Assembly (NCBI GenBank): GCA_050732635.1
Contig: JBOHRE010000023.1
Coordinates: 1 to 40,822 of the forward strand
Length of the DNA stretch: 40,822 nucleotides
Direction: 5' to 3'
From: JBOHRE01 sp050732635
Lineage (GTDB): Bacteria; Gemmatimonadota; Gemmatimonadetes; Longimicrobiales; RSA9
How positions within the stretch are numbered: the first letter of the stretch is position 1; each line of letters starts with the position of its first letter. The notes beneath the pieces are model-generated. The model ran no database searches and was not told the origin of the DNA. It saw nothing but the letters and a program-made list of their open reading frames with translations. The position numbers and the translations under genes were made by a program. Below, piece after piece: positions 22,199 to 29,955 of the stretch.

Positions 22199-23793
22199 GG
22201 CGGGTAGGGGCGGGGGCGGGGGTGACCCTGGCCGTGGCGGCAATTTTCCTTTTGCCGCTTCGTTCGGCGGCGCAGCAGGCGCCGGGCGACGAGCACCCGG
22301 GCAAGGCGCCGTACGACCGGTGGTGCGCGGAGTGCCACGGCTTCGAGGGACGCGGCGACGGCGCGGCTGCCGGCTACATGCTGCCGCGGCCGCGTGACTT
22401 CACCCGCGCACTGTACCAGATTCGGTCGACGCCGAGCGGCGCGATGCCGACCGACGACGATCTGATGCACATCATCGATGAGGGCATGCCTGGGACCGCC
22501 ATGCCAGGATGGACGGAACAGCTCAGTGGCGGCGATCGGCGCGCGCTGGTCGAGTACCTGAAGACGTTCTCGCCGTTCTTCGAGGACGCGGCCGCGGAGC
22601 CGATCGATGCCGGCGGCGCGCCGCGTATGGGCGATGACGACATTGCGGCGGGTCGCGAGCTCTACGAGCGCCTCGAGTGCTGGAAATGTCATGGTGATCT
22701 CGGCCGCGGCGACGGCACATCGGCGCCGACCCAGGAGGACGAAGCGGGATTTCCGATCCGGCCTGCCGACCTGAGCGAGAACTGGCTGTTCAACGGCGGC
22801 GGCTCCGTCGAGCAGATCTATACGCGCCTGATCACGGGCCTCAACGGGACCCCCATGCCGTCCCTCGGCGATGTGGTGCAGGCGGGCGTCGCCTCGGAGG
22901 AGGACATCTGGAAGCTGGCGCACTACGTGCGCGGCCTGTCGCCCGAGCGCGAGCCGCGGCCACGCGAGGTCATCCGCGCGGCGCTCGTGGATGCTACCTT
23001 GCCGGCATCGCCGGGCGACTCGATCTGGGCGGAAGTCGAACGATTCTACGTGCCGCTGGTCGGGCAGATCATTGTGAAGCCGCGGCGCTTCGCGCCCACC
23101 GTCGATGGCGTCTGGGTCCAGGCGCTGCACAACGGCGAGGAGCTGGTCGTGCGGCTGGTGTGGCACGATCCATCGCGCAGTCCGGACCCGATATGGAACG
23201 AGTGGCAGCAGAGCGTCGTGGAGCACATGGAGCCGAAGGAGGACACACTCGGCAGCGCGGCACTGGCCGATGCCTTCGCGGTCCAGTTCCCGACCACGCG
23301 ACCGACGGGGATGGAGCTGCCGTACTTCTTGCTCGGCAGCGAGCGCTCGCCGGTGTACCTCTGGCGCTGGCAGAGCGAGCCAGAGCAGCTGGGCGAGGCG
23401 ATCGCGCGGGGGCATTCGCAGATCGAGCCGCTCGCCGGCGCAGCGGTGTCCGGCGAGGCGGTATTCGATCGCGGCGAGTGGCGCCTGCTGCTGCGGCGCT
23501 CACTGGTGCCGGCCGACTCCGTGAGCCGGTTCACGTTCACGACCGGCGAGGCCTTGCCGATCGCATTCTTCGCCTGGGACGGCTCGAACGGCGAGGCAGG
23601 CCCCCCAGGCTCGGTCAGCTCGTGGTATTATCTGTACCTGGCGCAGCCCACATCGGCGACCGTGTACGCGGTCCCGGTGATCGTGACGATCATGACGGCC
23701 CTGCTCGGGCTGTACGTCGTGGCGCGAGCGCAGCGACGCGAGCGCGCGGCGAACGCCGGGCGCGCGCCGGCGCCGATCGAGACGCCGGCATGA
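22195..23793 (+). CDS. Dihaem cytochrome c fused to ethylbenzene-dehydrogenase-type haem domain
   Basis: This is a 532-aa exported protein. I take TTG 22195, which overlaps the previous stop and follows GGGGGAG; it opens on a signal peptide (VTLAVAAIFLLPLRSAAQQ). Two cytochrome c domains carry CAECH (Cys near 44) and CWKCH (near 162), with distal-Met candidates in TAMPGW and TPMPSL. Residues about 270-480 match the EB_dh (ethylbenzene dehydrogenase gamma-like) fold that binds haem b: FYVPLVGQIIVKPRRF, LHNGEELVVRLVWHDPSRS, AFAVQFPTT and AVFDRGEWRLLLRRSL. A C-terminal helix (YAVPVIVTIMTALLGLYVV) anchors it. An electron-transfer subunit of the bd-like complex is the best reading. An upstream in-frame ATG at 22057 is within the previous gene and unlikely. 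Confidence 0.88.
   Translation: MRRVGAGAGVTLAVAAIFLLPLRSAAQQAPGDEHPGKAPYDRWCAECHGFEGRGDGAAAGYMLPRPRDFTRALYQIRSTPSGAMPTDDDLMHIIDEGMPGTAMPGWTEQLSGGDRRALVEYLKTFSPFFEDAAAEPIDAGGAPRMGDDDIAAGRELYERLECWKCHGDLGRGDGTSAPTQEDEAGFPIRPADLSENWLFNGGGSVEQIYTRLITGLNGTPMPSLGDVVQAGVASEEDIWKLAHYVRGLSPEREPRPREVIRAALVDATLPASPGDSIWAEVERFYVPLVGQIIVKPRRFAPTVDGVWVQALHNGEELVVRLVWHDPSRSPDPIWNEWQQSVVEHMEPKEDTLGSAALADAFAVQFPTTRPTGMELPYFLLGSERSPVYLWRWQSEPEQLGEAIARGHSQIEPLAGAAVSGEAVFDRGEWRLLLRRSLVPADSVSRFTFTTGEALPIAFFAWDGSNGEAGPPGSVSSWYYLYLAQPTSATVYAVPVIVTIMTALLGLYVVARAQRRERAANAGRAPAPIETPA
22202..22222 (+). other. Potential G-quadruplex at a gene start
   Basis: The sense strand has G-runs of 3, 4, 5 and 5 separated by TA, C and C, beginning four bases after the TTG start codon of the cytochrome/EB_dh gene. 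The short loops favour a stable four-stranded structure in mRNA. It encodes RVGAGAG at the start of the signal peptide. Confidence 0.6.
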
Positions 23794-23879
23794 GGACCGC
23801 GGCCGTAGCCACGCGGGCGCGGCGGCGGTGAAGGACGCGTGACAGGTAGAAAATGGCCCCTAGCTGGAGGATCCAAACG

Positions 23880-24758
23880 ATGTTGAGCATGCTGCAGAAT
23901 CGCGGGGCGGTGATCACGCTGGCCTGCGCCCTGGCGTTGATCGGGTGCGGTGACGCCGCGGATGATGCGGACACGGGTGGTGAGGTTGCCGACGCCGAGC
24001 CGCTGGTCGACCCGGCGCAGGCCGCCACGATTTCGGGAGTCGTGAACTTCGAGGGCGAGCCGCCGGCGCCGGAGCCGATCGACATGAGCGAGGAGCCAAC
24101 CTGCGCCGAGAAGCACGAGGGCCAGCCCGTGCGCACGCCGGTCGTGGCCAGTGATGGCCGATTGAAGAACGTGTTCGTGCGGGTGAGCGAGGGCCTGCCG
24201 GATCGGAGCTGGCCGAGCGCGACCGAGCCGCGTGAGATCGATCAGGACGGCTGCGTGTACGAGCCGCATGTGCTCGGTATCCAGACCGGGCAGACGCTGA
24301 CCATCCGCAACAGTGATGGGATCCTGCACAACATCAACGCCACACCGGAGAACAACCAGAGCTTCAACATCAGCCAGCCGACGACCATGGAATCCACCCG
24401 CAGCTTCAGCCGGCCGGAGGTGATGATTCCGGTGCGCTGCGATGTGCACGGCTGGATGGAGGCGTATATCGGCGTGGTCGAGCATCCGTACTACGCAGTG
24501 ACGGGTGACGACGGCTCGTTCACGATCGAGAACCTGCCGCCCGGCGATTACGTGATCGAGGCCTGGCACGAGCGGTACGGCACACAGACGGCGAACGTGT
24601 CCGTGCAGGCGCAGGGCACGGGCGAGGCGAACTTCACCTATAACGCAAACATGGCGGCGACTGCCGTGGTGCCGCTGGGCGAGCCGATCGACCTGCACGA
24701 CCATGGGGTTGCGGGCGGCGGCGCGACTCACACGAGCAGCAGCGACGGCGGCCGCTGA
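23880..24758 (+). CDS. Cupredoxin/carboxypeptidase-regulatory-like lipoprotein
   Basis: This is a 292-aa exported lipoprotein: the signal ends in LIGCGD, with Cys 23 as lipidation site. I chose ATG 23880 because GGAGG stands 9 bases before it; ATG 23853 is an alternative. A cupredoxin-like domain has a potential type 1 copper set: His 150 in GILHNINAT and Cys 187, His 190 and Met 193 in VRCDVHGWM. Next comes a carboxypeptidase regulatory-like beta-sandwich (YAVTGDDGSFTIENLPPGDY, VIEAWHERYGTQTANVSV). The tail is His/Ser/Gly-rich and may bind metal (HDHGVAGGGATHTSSSDGG). It lies between the bd-like cluster and the second oxidase, so it could be a copper electron carrier or copper donor. Function is inferred. 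Confidence 0.82.
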   Translation: MLSMLQNRGAVITLACALALIGCGDAADDADTGGEVADAEPLVDPAQAATISGVVNFEGEPPAPEPIDMSEEPTCAEKHEGQPVRTPVVASDGRLKNVFVRVSEGLPDRSWPSATEPREIDQDGCVYEPHVLGIQTGQTLTIRNSDGILHNINATPENNQSFNISQPTTMESTRSFSRPEVMIPVRCDVHGWMEAYIGVVEHPYYAVTGDDGSFTIENLPPGDYVIEAWHERYGTQTANVSVQAQGTGEANFTYNANMAATAVVPLGEPIDLHDHGVAGGGATHTSSSDGGR

Positions 24759-24770
24759 GTCGCGGCTCGA

Positions 24771-24805
24771 GGCGGCCCGGGCGCGCACTGGGCGCCCGGG
24801 CCGCC
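24771..24805 (+). terminator. 14-bp perfect GC hairpin between two operons
   Basis: Bases 24771-24784 (GGCGGCCCGGGCGC) pair perfectly with 24792-24805 across a 7-nt loop. The hairpin begins 12 bp after the stop of the cupredoxin gene and precedes oxidase subunit II by 55 bp. There is no T-tract, so it may be a U-less terminator, a pause site or an mRNA end-protecting stem. Confidence 0.55.
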
Positions 24806-24860
24806 CAGGCCGCGCCAGCACCGCTAGCAAGCACCACCCACGCCCATCGCCGGAGGCACT

Positions 24861-25541
24861 ATGCCGAGTTGGCTGCCCGAGAACGTTTCGACCTACGGCG
24901 CCGACATCGATCAGCTGTACCTGATCATCCTCTGGATCACAGGGATCATTTTCATCGTGGTCGAGGCGGCGCTGATCTGGTTCGTCGTGAAGTACCGGCA
25001 CCGCGAAGGCCGGAAAGCGGCGCACATCCATGGCAACTGGAAGGTCGAGGTGGTCTGGACCGTGGTCCCGTTCATTCTGGTCACTTTCATCGCCGCCAAG
25101 AGCATGGGTCCGTGGATGGCGATCAAGGATCCGAACCGGTTTCCGAGCAATGCGGTCGAGATCGCGATCGACGCCAAGCAGTTCGAGTGGAACGTCACCT
25201 ACCCGGGCGCGGACGGCCGGCTCGGCACGGACGACGACTTTCAGAAGCGCAACCAGCTGCACGTGCCGGTCGGCCAGCCAGTTCGCGTCCGGCTGAGCTC
25301 GGAGGACGTGATCCACTCGCTGTTCCTGCCCAGCTTCCGGGTCAAGCAGGATGCAGTGCCGGGGATGCAGATCGCGGTCTGGTTCGAGGTAACAGAGCCG
25401 GGCGAGTACGTCCTCGGTTGTGCCGAGCTGTGCGGCTTGGGGCACTACCGCATGCGCGGGTCGGTGACCGCGTACCCCGGCGACGCCTATGATGAGTGGA
25501 TGCGCTCGGGCGGCACTGCGGCGCAGACCGCAGCACGCTGA
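24861..25541 (+). CDS. ctaC: Cytochrome c oxidase subunit II (no cytochrome c domain)
   Basis: This 226-aa subunit belongs to the second haem-copper oxidase. It has two membrane helices (LYLIILWITGIIFIVVEAAL; VVWTVVPFILVTFIAAKSM) and a CuA cupredoxin domain: AKQFEWNVTYPGADG takes the place of the QWWWEF stretch, and CAELCGLGHYRM near residue 186 supplies the CuA ligands. Unlike the subunit at 7505 it has no lipobox and no fused cytochrome c, so it must be fed by a separate carrier. The short insert DGRLGTDDDFQKRN resembles an EF-hand-like acidic loop. It precedes subunit I by 78 bp. Confidence 0.96.
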   Translation: MPSWLPENVSTYGADIDQLYLIILWITGIIFIVVEAALIWFVVKYRHREGRKAAHIHGNWKVEVVWTVVPFILVTFIAAKSMGPWMAIKDPNRFPSNAVEIAIDAKQFEWNVTYPGADGRLGTDDDFQKRNQLHVPVGQPVRVRLSSEDVIHSLFLPSFRVKQDAVPGMQIAVWFEVTEPGEYVLGCAELCGLGHYRMRGSVTAYPGDAYDEWMRSGGTAAQTAAR

Positions 25542-25619
25542 GCGGCAGACAACAAACACGCACGCGCCCGGGGTGGTACCCCGGCGCCCGATCGATCCAG
25601 AACTCGAGGGAACGCGCGC

Positions 25620-27389
25620 ATGGCTACTGTAGTCACGCAGCCCACACACGCCGACACCGCGCACGAGGATCACCGGTCGTTCGTCCGGAAGTACATCTTC
25701 TCGACCGACCACAAGATCATCGGCATCCAGTTTCTGTTCATGAGCCTGTTCTTCCTGTTCGTGGGCGGAATCCTGGCGGCAATGATGCGCTGGCAGCTCG
25801 CCTATCCGAGCCAGCCGATGCCGGGCGGCGGTGCGCTGCCGGAGACCATGTTCGTTCAGGGGATCATGCTGCCCGAGTTCTACAACTCGGCGGTCACGAT
25901 GCATGGCACGATCATGATCTTCTTCGCGATCATGCCGCTGCTGGTCGGCGTCTACGCCAATTACCTGATCCCGCTGCAGCTCGGCGCGCCGGACATGGCG
26001 TTCCCGCGGCTCAACATGGTGTCGTTCTGGACCGCACTGCCGGCCGGGCTGATCATGCTGTCGGGCTTCTTCGTGCAGGGCGGCCACGCGGCCGCCGGCT
26101 GGACCGCGTACCCGCCGCTCAGCGCAGTGCCGGAGTACAGCGGCGTCGCGCTCGGCCAGCAGCTCTGGCTGATCAGCCTTACCGTGCTCGGCTTCTCCTC
26201 GCTCATGGGCGCGGTGAACTACATCACGACCGTGATCAACATGCGTGCGCCCGGCATGACCTGGTTCCGCATGCCGCTGCCGACCTGGGCTCTGTTCATC
26301 ACAGCGATCCTGATCCTGCTCGCGGTGCCGGTGCTCACCGGCGCCCTGATCATGCTGCTGTTCGATCAGACGATCGGCACGACCTTCTTCCTGCCGGCCG
26401 AGGGCGGCCAGCCGCTGCTCTGGCAGCACCTGTTCTGGTTCTTCGGCCACCCCGAGGTCTACATCCTGATCCTGCCGGCCATGGGCTTCGTGTCAGAGAT
26501 CATCTCGGCGGGCTCGCGCAAGCCGATCTTCGGCTACCACGCCATGGTGCTGGCGCTCATCGCGATCGCGTTTCTCGGCTGGCTGGTGTGGGGCCACCAC
26601 ATGTTCCAGAGCGGCATGAACGCAGCGCTGGGCATGACCTTCATGGCATCGACCATGGTCATCGCGGTGCCCTCGGCGATCAAGGTGTTCAACTGGCTGG
26701 CCACGATGTGGCGCGGCGATCTGCACTTCCACGTGCCGATGCTGAATGCCGTCGCCTTCGTCGCCATGTTCGTGATCGGCGGCCTGTCGGGTGTGTTCCT
26801 CGCCTCGACGCCGGTCGACATCTTCCTGCACGACACCTATTACGTGGTCGCGCACATTCACTACGTCCTCTTCGGTGGCAGCCTGTTCGCGCTGTTTGCG
26901 GCGATCACGTACTGGTACCCGAAGATGTTTGGCCGCATGATGAGCGAGACGCTGGGCAAGATCCATTTCTGGCTGACGCTGCTGTTCTTCAACCTGGTCT
27001 TCTTTCCGATGCATCAGCTCGGCCTGGGTGGCATGATGCGGCGGATCTATGATCCGACGCAGTACCCGCATCTGGACGGGCAGCAGCCGCTGAACGAGTT
27101 CATTTCGTGGAGCGCGTTCCTGCTGGTGGGCACGCAGTTCCTGTTCGCGTTCAACTTCATCTGGAGCCTGTTCCGCGGTAAGGTGGCCGAGCGCAACCCG
27201 TGGCAGGCGAATTCTCTGGAGTGGCTGCCACCGTCGCCGCCGCCGCACGGCAACTTCGGTGACACCATGCCGCTGGTGTATCGCGGGCCGTACGAGTACA
27301 GCTCGCCGCTGTCGACCGCGGACTATCTACCGCAGTGGGAGACGCCGTCGGCACGGGAGGCCACTGCAGCAGCGCATGCGCCCCGCTGA
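25620..27389 (+). CDS. ctaD: Cytochrome c oxidase subunit I (second copy)
   Basis: This 589-aa catalytic subunit of a second aa3-type oxidase has all haem and CuB ligands: TMHGTIMIFF (haem a), GHPEVY near 277 (CuB His, cross-linked Tyr, Glu), VWGHHMFQSG (CuB His pair) and VVAHIHYVLFGG (haem a3/haem a). The D-channel Asp is in GAPDMAFPRLN, giving class A1. Compared with the 8703 copy it has a longer loop after the first helix (YPSQPMPGGGALPETMFVQG) and a different C-terminal tail with no extra helix pair. Divergence across most loops suggests an old duplication or separate acquisition rather than a recent copy. Subunits III and IV follow directly. Confidence 0.98.
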   Translation: MATVVTQPTHADTAHEDHRSFVRKYIFSTDHKIIGIQFLFMSLFFLFVGGILAAMMRWQLAYPSQPMPGGGALPETMFVQGIMLPEFYNSAVTMHGTIMIFFAIMPLLVGVYANYLIPLQLGAPDMAFPRLNMVSFWTALPAGLIMLSGFFVQGGHAAAGWTAYPPLSAVPEYSGVALGQQLWLISLTVLGFSSLMGAVNYITTVINMRAPGMTWFRMPLPTWALFITAILILLAVPVLTGALIMLLFDQTIGTTFFLPAEGGQPLLWQHLFWFFGHPEVYILILPAMGFVSEIISAGSRKPIFGYHAMVLALIAIAFLGWLVWGHHMFQSGMNAALGMTFMASTMVIAVPSAIKVFNWLATMWRGDLHFHVPMLNAVAFVAMFVIGGLSGVFLASTPVDIFLHDTYYVVAHIHYVLFGGSLFALFAAITYWYPKMFGRMMSETLGKIHFWLTLLFFNLVFFPMHQLGLGGMMRRIYDPTQYPHLDGQQPLNEFISWSAFLLVGTQFLFAFNFIWSLFRGKVAERNPWQANSLEWLPPSPPPHGNFGDTMPLVYRGPYEYSSPLSTADYLPQWETPSAREATAAAHAPR

Positions 27390-27407
27390 GCCGGAGGAGA
27401 CGACTTC

Positions 27408-28061
27408 ATGAACGATGCAGCGACAATGACGGTCGATCCCCGACGGCCGATGACGGGGATCCCGGTCTACAACATGAAACTCGGGATGTGGGTGTTCCTG
27501 CTTTCCGAGATCATGTTCTTCACGTCCCTGATCGGCGCGTACATCATCCTGCGCTTTGCGCACCCGGACCACTTCGCCGAGCCGGGGCAGGTACTGAACG
27601 TGCCGCTGACGGCGTTGAACACGTTCATCCTGATCTGCAGCAGCGTGACGATGGTGAAGGCGTTCGCGGCGATCGAGAACGGCGATCAGCAGGGCCTGAA
27701 GCGGTGGCTGGTGGGCACCGCGCTGCTCGGCATGGTGTTCGTCGGGATTCAGGGCATCGAATACTACAAGCTGGCCCAAGAGGGCTTCGTGCCCATGGCC
27801 GAGGCCTACGCGGCGCATGGCCGGCAGGGCGGCGAGACCGTGCTGGGTGGTCCGCTGTACGGTTCGACGTTCTATACCATGACGGGCTTCCACGGTGCGC
27901 ACGTCAGCATCGGCGTGCTCTGCCTGTGGTTCGTCGCCTGGCGCGCATTCCGTGGCAAGTACAGCGTGCAGTCGCATGGAGGCGTGGAGATCCTGGGGCT
28001 CTACTGGCACTTCGTGGACCTGGTCTGGATCATACTCTTCACGATCGTCTACCTGATCTGA
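27408..28061 (+). CDS. ctaE: Cytochrome c oxidase subunit III (second copy)
   Basis: This 217-aa membrane subunit of the second oxidase has five helices. Motifs are MKLGMWVFLLSEIMFFTSLI at the first helix, YYKLAQEGFVPMAEAYAAHG in an extended periplasmic loop, TMTGFHGAHVSIGVLCLWFV and LYWHFVDLVWIILFTIVYLI at the end. Relative to the caa3 copy at 10575 it carries an additional loop of about 20 residues (GRQGGETVLGGPLYG). GGAGGA precedes the ATG. It lies 18 bp after subunit I and 17 bp before subunit IV. Confidence 0.96.
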   Translation: MNDAATMTVDPRRPMTGIPVYNMKLGMWVFLLSEIMFFTSLIGAYIILRFAHPDHFAEPGQVLNVPLTALNTFILICSSVTMVKAFAAIENGDQQGLKRWLVGTALLGMVFVGIQGIEYYKLAQEGFVPMAEAYAAHGRQGGETVLGGPLYGSTFYTMTGFHGAHVSIGVLCLWFVAWRAFRGKYSVQSHGGVEILGLYWHFVDLVWIILFTIVYLI

Positions 28062-28078
28062 GGGGAGCGGAGGCGGAC

Positions 28079-28393
28079 ATGGAGCAGACGACAGCAGCCG
28101 CGGCAGAGCCCGTCGGCGAGGCCCCGGCGACGCCCACCCACCACAAGCCCAACTACATGGGCGTCTTCGGCATCCTGTTCGTGCTCACGATCATCGAAGT
28201 CGGCGTGGCCTTCCTCGGGTTGTCAAGGCTCTTTACGATCCTCGCGCTGGTGTCGCTGGCGATCTGGAAGGCGGTGCTCGTGGCGCTCTACTACATGCAT
28301 CTGCGCTATGAGCCGGGGCGACTGCGCCTGCTCGCGCTCGCGCCGCTGCCGCTCGCCATCATCCTGGTGCTCGCCGTGCTGACGGAGTTCTGA
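28079..28393 (+). CDS. ctaF: Cytochrome c oxidase subunit IV (second copy)
   Basis: This is a 104-aa three-helix small subunit. A polar head with a His pair (PTHHKPNYMG) precedes helices GVFGILFVLTIIEVGVAFLG, LFTILALVSLAIWKAVLVAL and LRLLALAPLPLAIILVLAVL. The conserved AIWKAVLVALYYMHLRYEPG matches the YMHL-containing COX4_pro family. It completes the second oxidase set and is followed 20 bp later by a small membrane-protein gene. Confidence 0.92.
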   Translation: MEQTTAAAAEPVGEAPATPTHHKPNYMGVFGILFVLTIIEVGVAFLGLSRLFTILALVSLAIWKAVLVALYYMHLRYEPGRLRLLALAPLPLAIILVLAVLTEF

Positions 28394-28413
28394 ATCAGGC
28401 GAAGTGAGGCATA

Positions 28414-28593
28414 ATGGAGCAGCACGGTTTGATGATGGGGATGTTCTGGGCCGGGGTGCTGATCTCGTCGGTTCCGATCCTGCTGAGCCTCGGTATCGGC
28501 GCCTACGTGCTGCGCCGCTACCTGCTCTCCCGCTCGGCGGCCGCCGAGGCCGCCCGGGAGGAGGAGGCGCCCCGGCTGGGGAGGAGCACATGA
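28414..28593 (+). CDS. 59-aa membrane peptide after oxidase subunit IV
   Basis: An ATG at 28414 behind GTGAGG opens a 59-residue peptide: MEQHGLMMGMFWAGVLISSV, PILLSLGIGAYVLRRYLLSR, then a charged Ala/Glu-rich tail. There is one, possibly re-entrant, hydrophobic helix with a basic cytosolic flank. Its stop overlaps the ATG of the next gene (ATGA at 28590), which supports real translation. Position and size recall small accessory subunits of terminal oxidases, but the sequence is not one I recognise. Confidence 0.65.
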   Translation: MEQHGLMMGMFWAGVLISSVPILLSLGIGAYVLRRYLLSRSAAAEAAREEEAPRLGRST

Positions 28594-29600
28594 AGGCACC
28601 TGACAGCCACGCGGCGCAGGGTGCGCTCGCCGGGCTGGTCGCAGCCACCGCGCTCGCCGCATGGTTCCTGTTGATCGACCTGGTCGAAGGGCGGCCGTTC
28701 TACACGCCCGCGTTCCTCTATGCCGTACTCACGGACTCGACCCAGGTCGAGTTCGGCTTCCGCGGCATCGCACTCTACACGCTCGCGCACTACGCCGCGT
28801 TCGTTGTCATCGGTATCGGTATCGCGTGGTTCGCCGAACGGTTGGAGGCCGTGCCTGGCGTGCTGCTCGGGTTCATTCTCGGATTTCTGCTCTTCGACCT
28901 GATCTTCTACGGCAGCATCTGGATTACGGGCGTCGACGTGGTCAACGCGATCGGCTGGCCGCAGGTGCTTGCCGGCAACGTGATCGCGGGCATCGTGCTC
29001 ATGGGCTCGCTGTCCCTCTTCGGCCCCGCGCGCGACATGAGCTGGCGCGAGGTGCTGGAGGAGCATCGCATCATCAAGGAGGGCCTGGTCGCGGGACTGG
29101 TGGGCGCGGGCGCCGTGGCTGTCTGGTTTCTGCTGCTCGACGCGGTTTCCGGTCGCGTCTTCTTCACGCCCGCTGCATTGGGATCGGTAGCCTTTCACGG
29201 TGCGCGCAACGTCGGCGACGTGGACATCTCCGCGCTGACGGTGCTCGGCTATACCGGTTTCCATCTGTTCGCGTTCATCGCGACCGGCATTATCGCAGCC
29301 GCGCTCGCCACCGAGGCAGAAGAGTCCTCGGAGGTCGTGGTGCTCGGCGCCGCGCTGCTCTTCGTCACGTTGGAGGCCTTTTTCTTCGGGCTGCTCGCGA
29401 TCCTTGCGCAGTGGCTGTTCGACGTGATCGTGTGGTGGAGCATTCTGATCGCGAACCTGATCGCGGCGCTCGCCATGGGCTACTACCTGTGGAAGCGCCA
29501 CCCGAAACTGAGTCGGGACTTCTCGGAACGGGATTTCGAGGATGACCTGGCCCACGAAGAAGAGGAGCCGATGGGCGTGAGTGGGGGGCGGCCGACGTGA
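28590..29600 (+). CDS. Polytopic membrane protein with internal duplication
   Basis: This 336-aa protein, of unknown family, has eight probable helices arranged as two homologous halves. Half 1 starts GALAGLVAATALAAWFLLID and LVEGRPFYTPAFLYAVL; half 2 starts GLVAGLVGAGAVAVWFLLLD and AVSGRVFFTPAALGSVAF. Each half then has a matching helix (GIALYTLAHYAAFVVIGIGI versus LTVLGYTGFHLFAFIATGII) and a pair of closing helices. The shared (F/L)D-x-(V/D)-x-G-R-x-F-(Y/F)-TP motif follows the first helix in both. The C-terminus is acidic (DDLAHEEEEPMG). It is translationally coupled to the oxidase-associated peptide, so it may be an oxidase accessory or an unrelated transporter-like protein. Confidence 0.8.
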   Translation: MKAPDSHAAQGALAGLVAATALAAWFLLIDLVEGRPFYTPAFLYAVLTDSTQVEFGFRGIALYTLAHYAAFVVIGIGIAWFAERLEAVPGVLLGFILGFLLFDLIFYGSIWITGVDVVNAIGWPQVLAGNVIAGIVLMGSLSLFGPARDMSWREVLEEHRIIKEGLVAGLVGAGAVAVWFLLLDAVSGRVFFTPAALGSVAFHGARNVGDVDISALTVLGYTGFHLFAFIATGIIAAALATEAEESSEVVVLGAALLFVTLEAFFFGLLAILAQWLFDVIVWWSILIANLIAALAMGYYLWKRHPKLSRDFSERDFEDDLAHEEEEPMGVSGGRPT

Positions 29601-29622
29601 GACTCCGTCGGCGCCGCACCGA

Positions 29623-29832
29623 TCAGGGTCGCTGCTCGGGCAGCTTGAGGAAGCGACGCAGCCGCCGCAGATAGACCGCCAGCCCCACGGCTGCCGCGGC
29701 GAAGGCAATCGCGAGCAGCAGCGATCCGGTTGCCGCCGTCCGCTGATAGATCAGGGCCTCGCGGACCGCGTAACCGGCGCAGAACAGAATCGCGGTGCCG
29801 ATCAGCAGCCGGTGGAACCAGACGAGCGACAT
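29623..29832 (-). CDS. Small two-helix membrane protein
   Basis: This 69-aa peptide on the minus strand has two hydrophobic segments (FHRLLIGTAILFCAGYAV; GSLLLAIAFAAAAVGLAVYL) followed by a basic C-terminus (RRLRRFLKLPEQRP). No family is recognised. It is convergent with the duplicated membrane protein (22-bp gap) and divergent from the zinc-ribbon gene at 29956. The clean hydrophobic pattern and free strand make a real gene likely. Confidence 0.6.
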   Translation of the reverse strand: MSLVWFHRLLIGTAILFCAGYAVREALIYQRTAATGSLLLAIAFAAAAVGLAVYLRRLRRFLKLPEQRP

Positions 29833-29955
29833 GTGATGAGGGGGCTCGAGGCAGTCGTGGCGCCGGGGTCGCGCCGCGACCCGTTAACGGTACGATCGCT
29901 GCATGGTCCCGGCAATGTCGGTCGAGCGGCGATGCCGGGCTAACGCGGAGGACTG

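Noticed and set aside
23628..26450. Minus-strand open frame of 940 codons
   Set aside because: It crosses four real plus-strand genes and has no domain; its length comes from GC-biased third positions.
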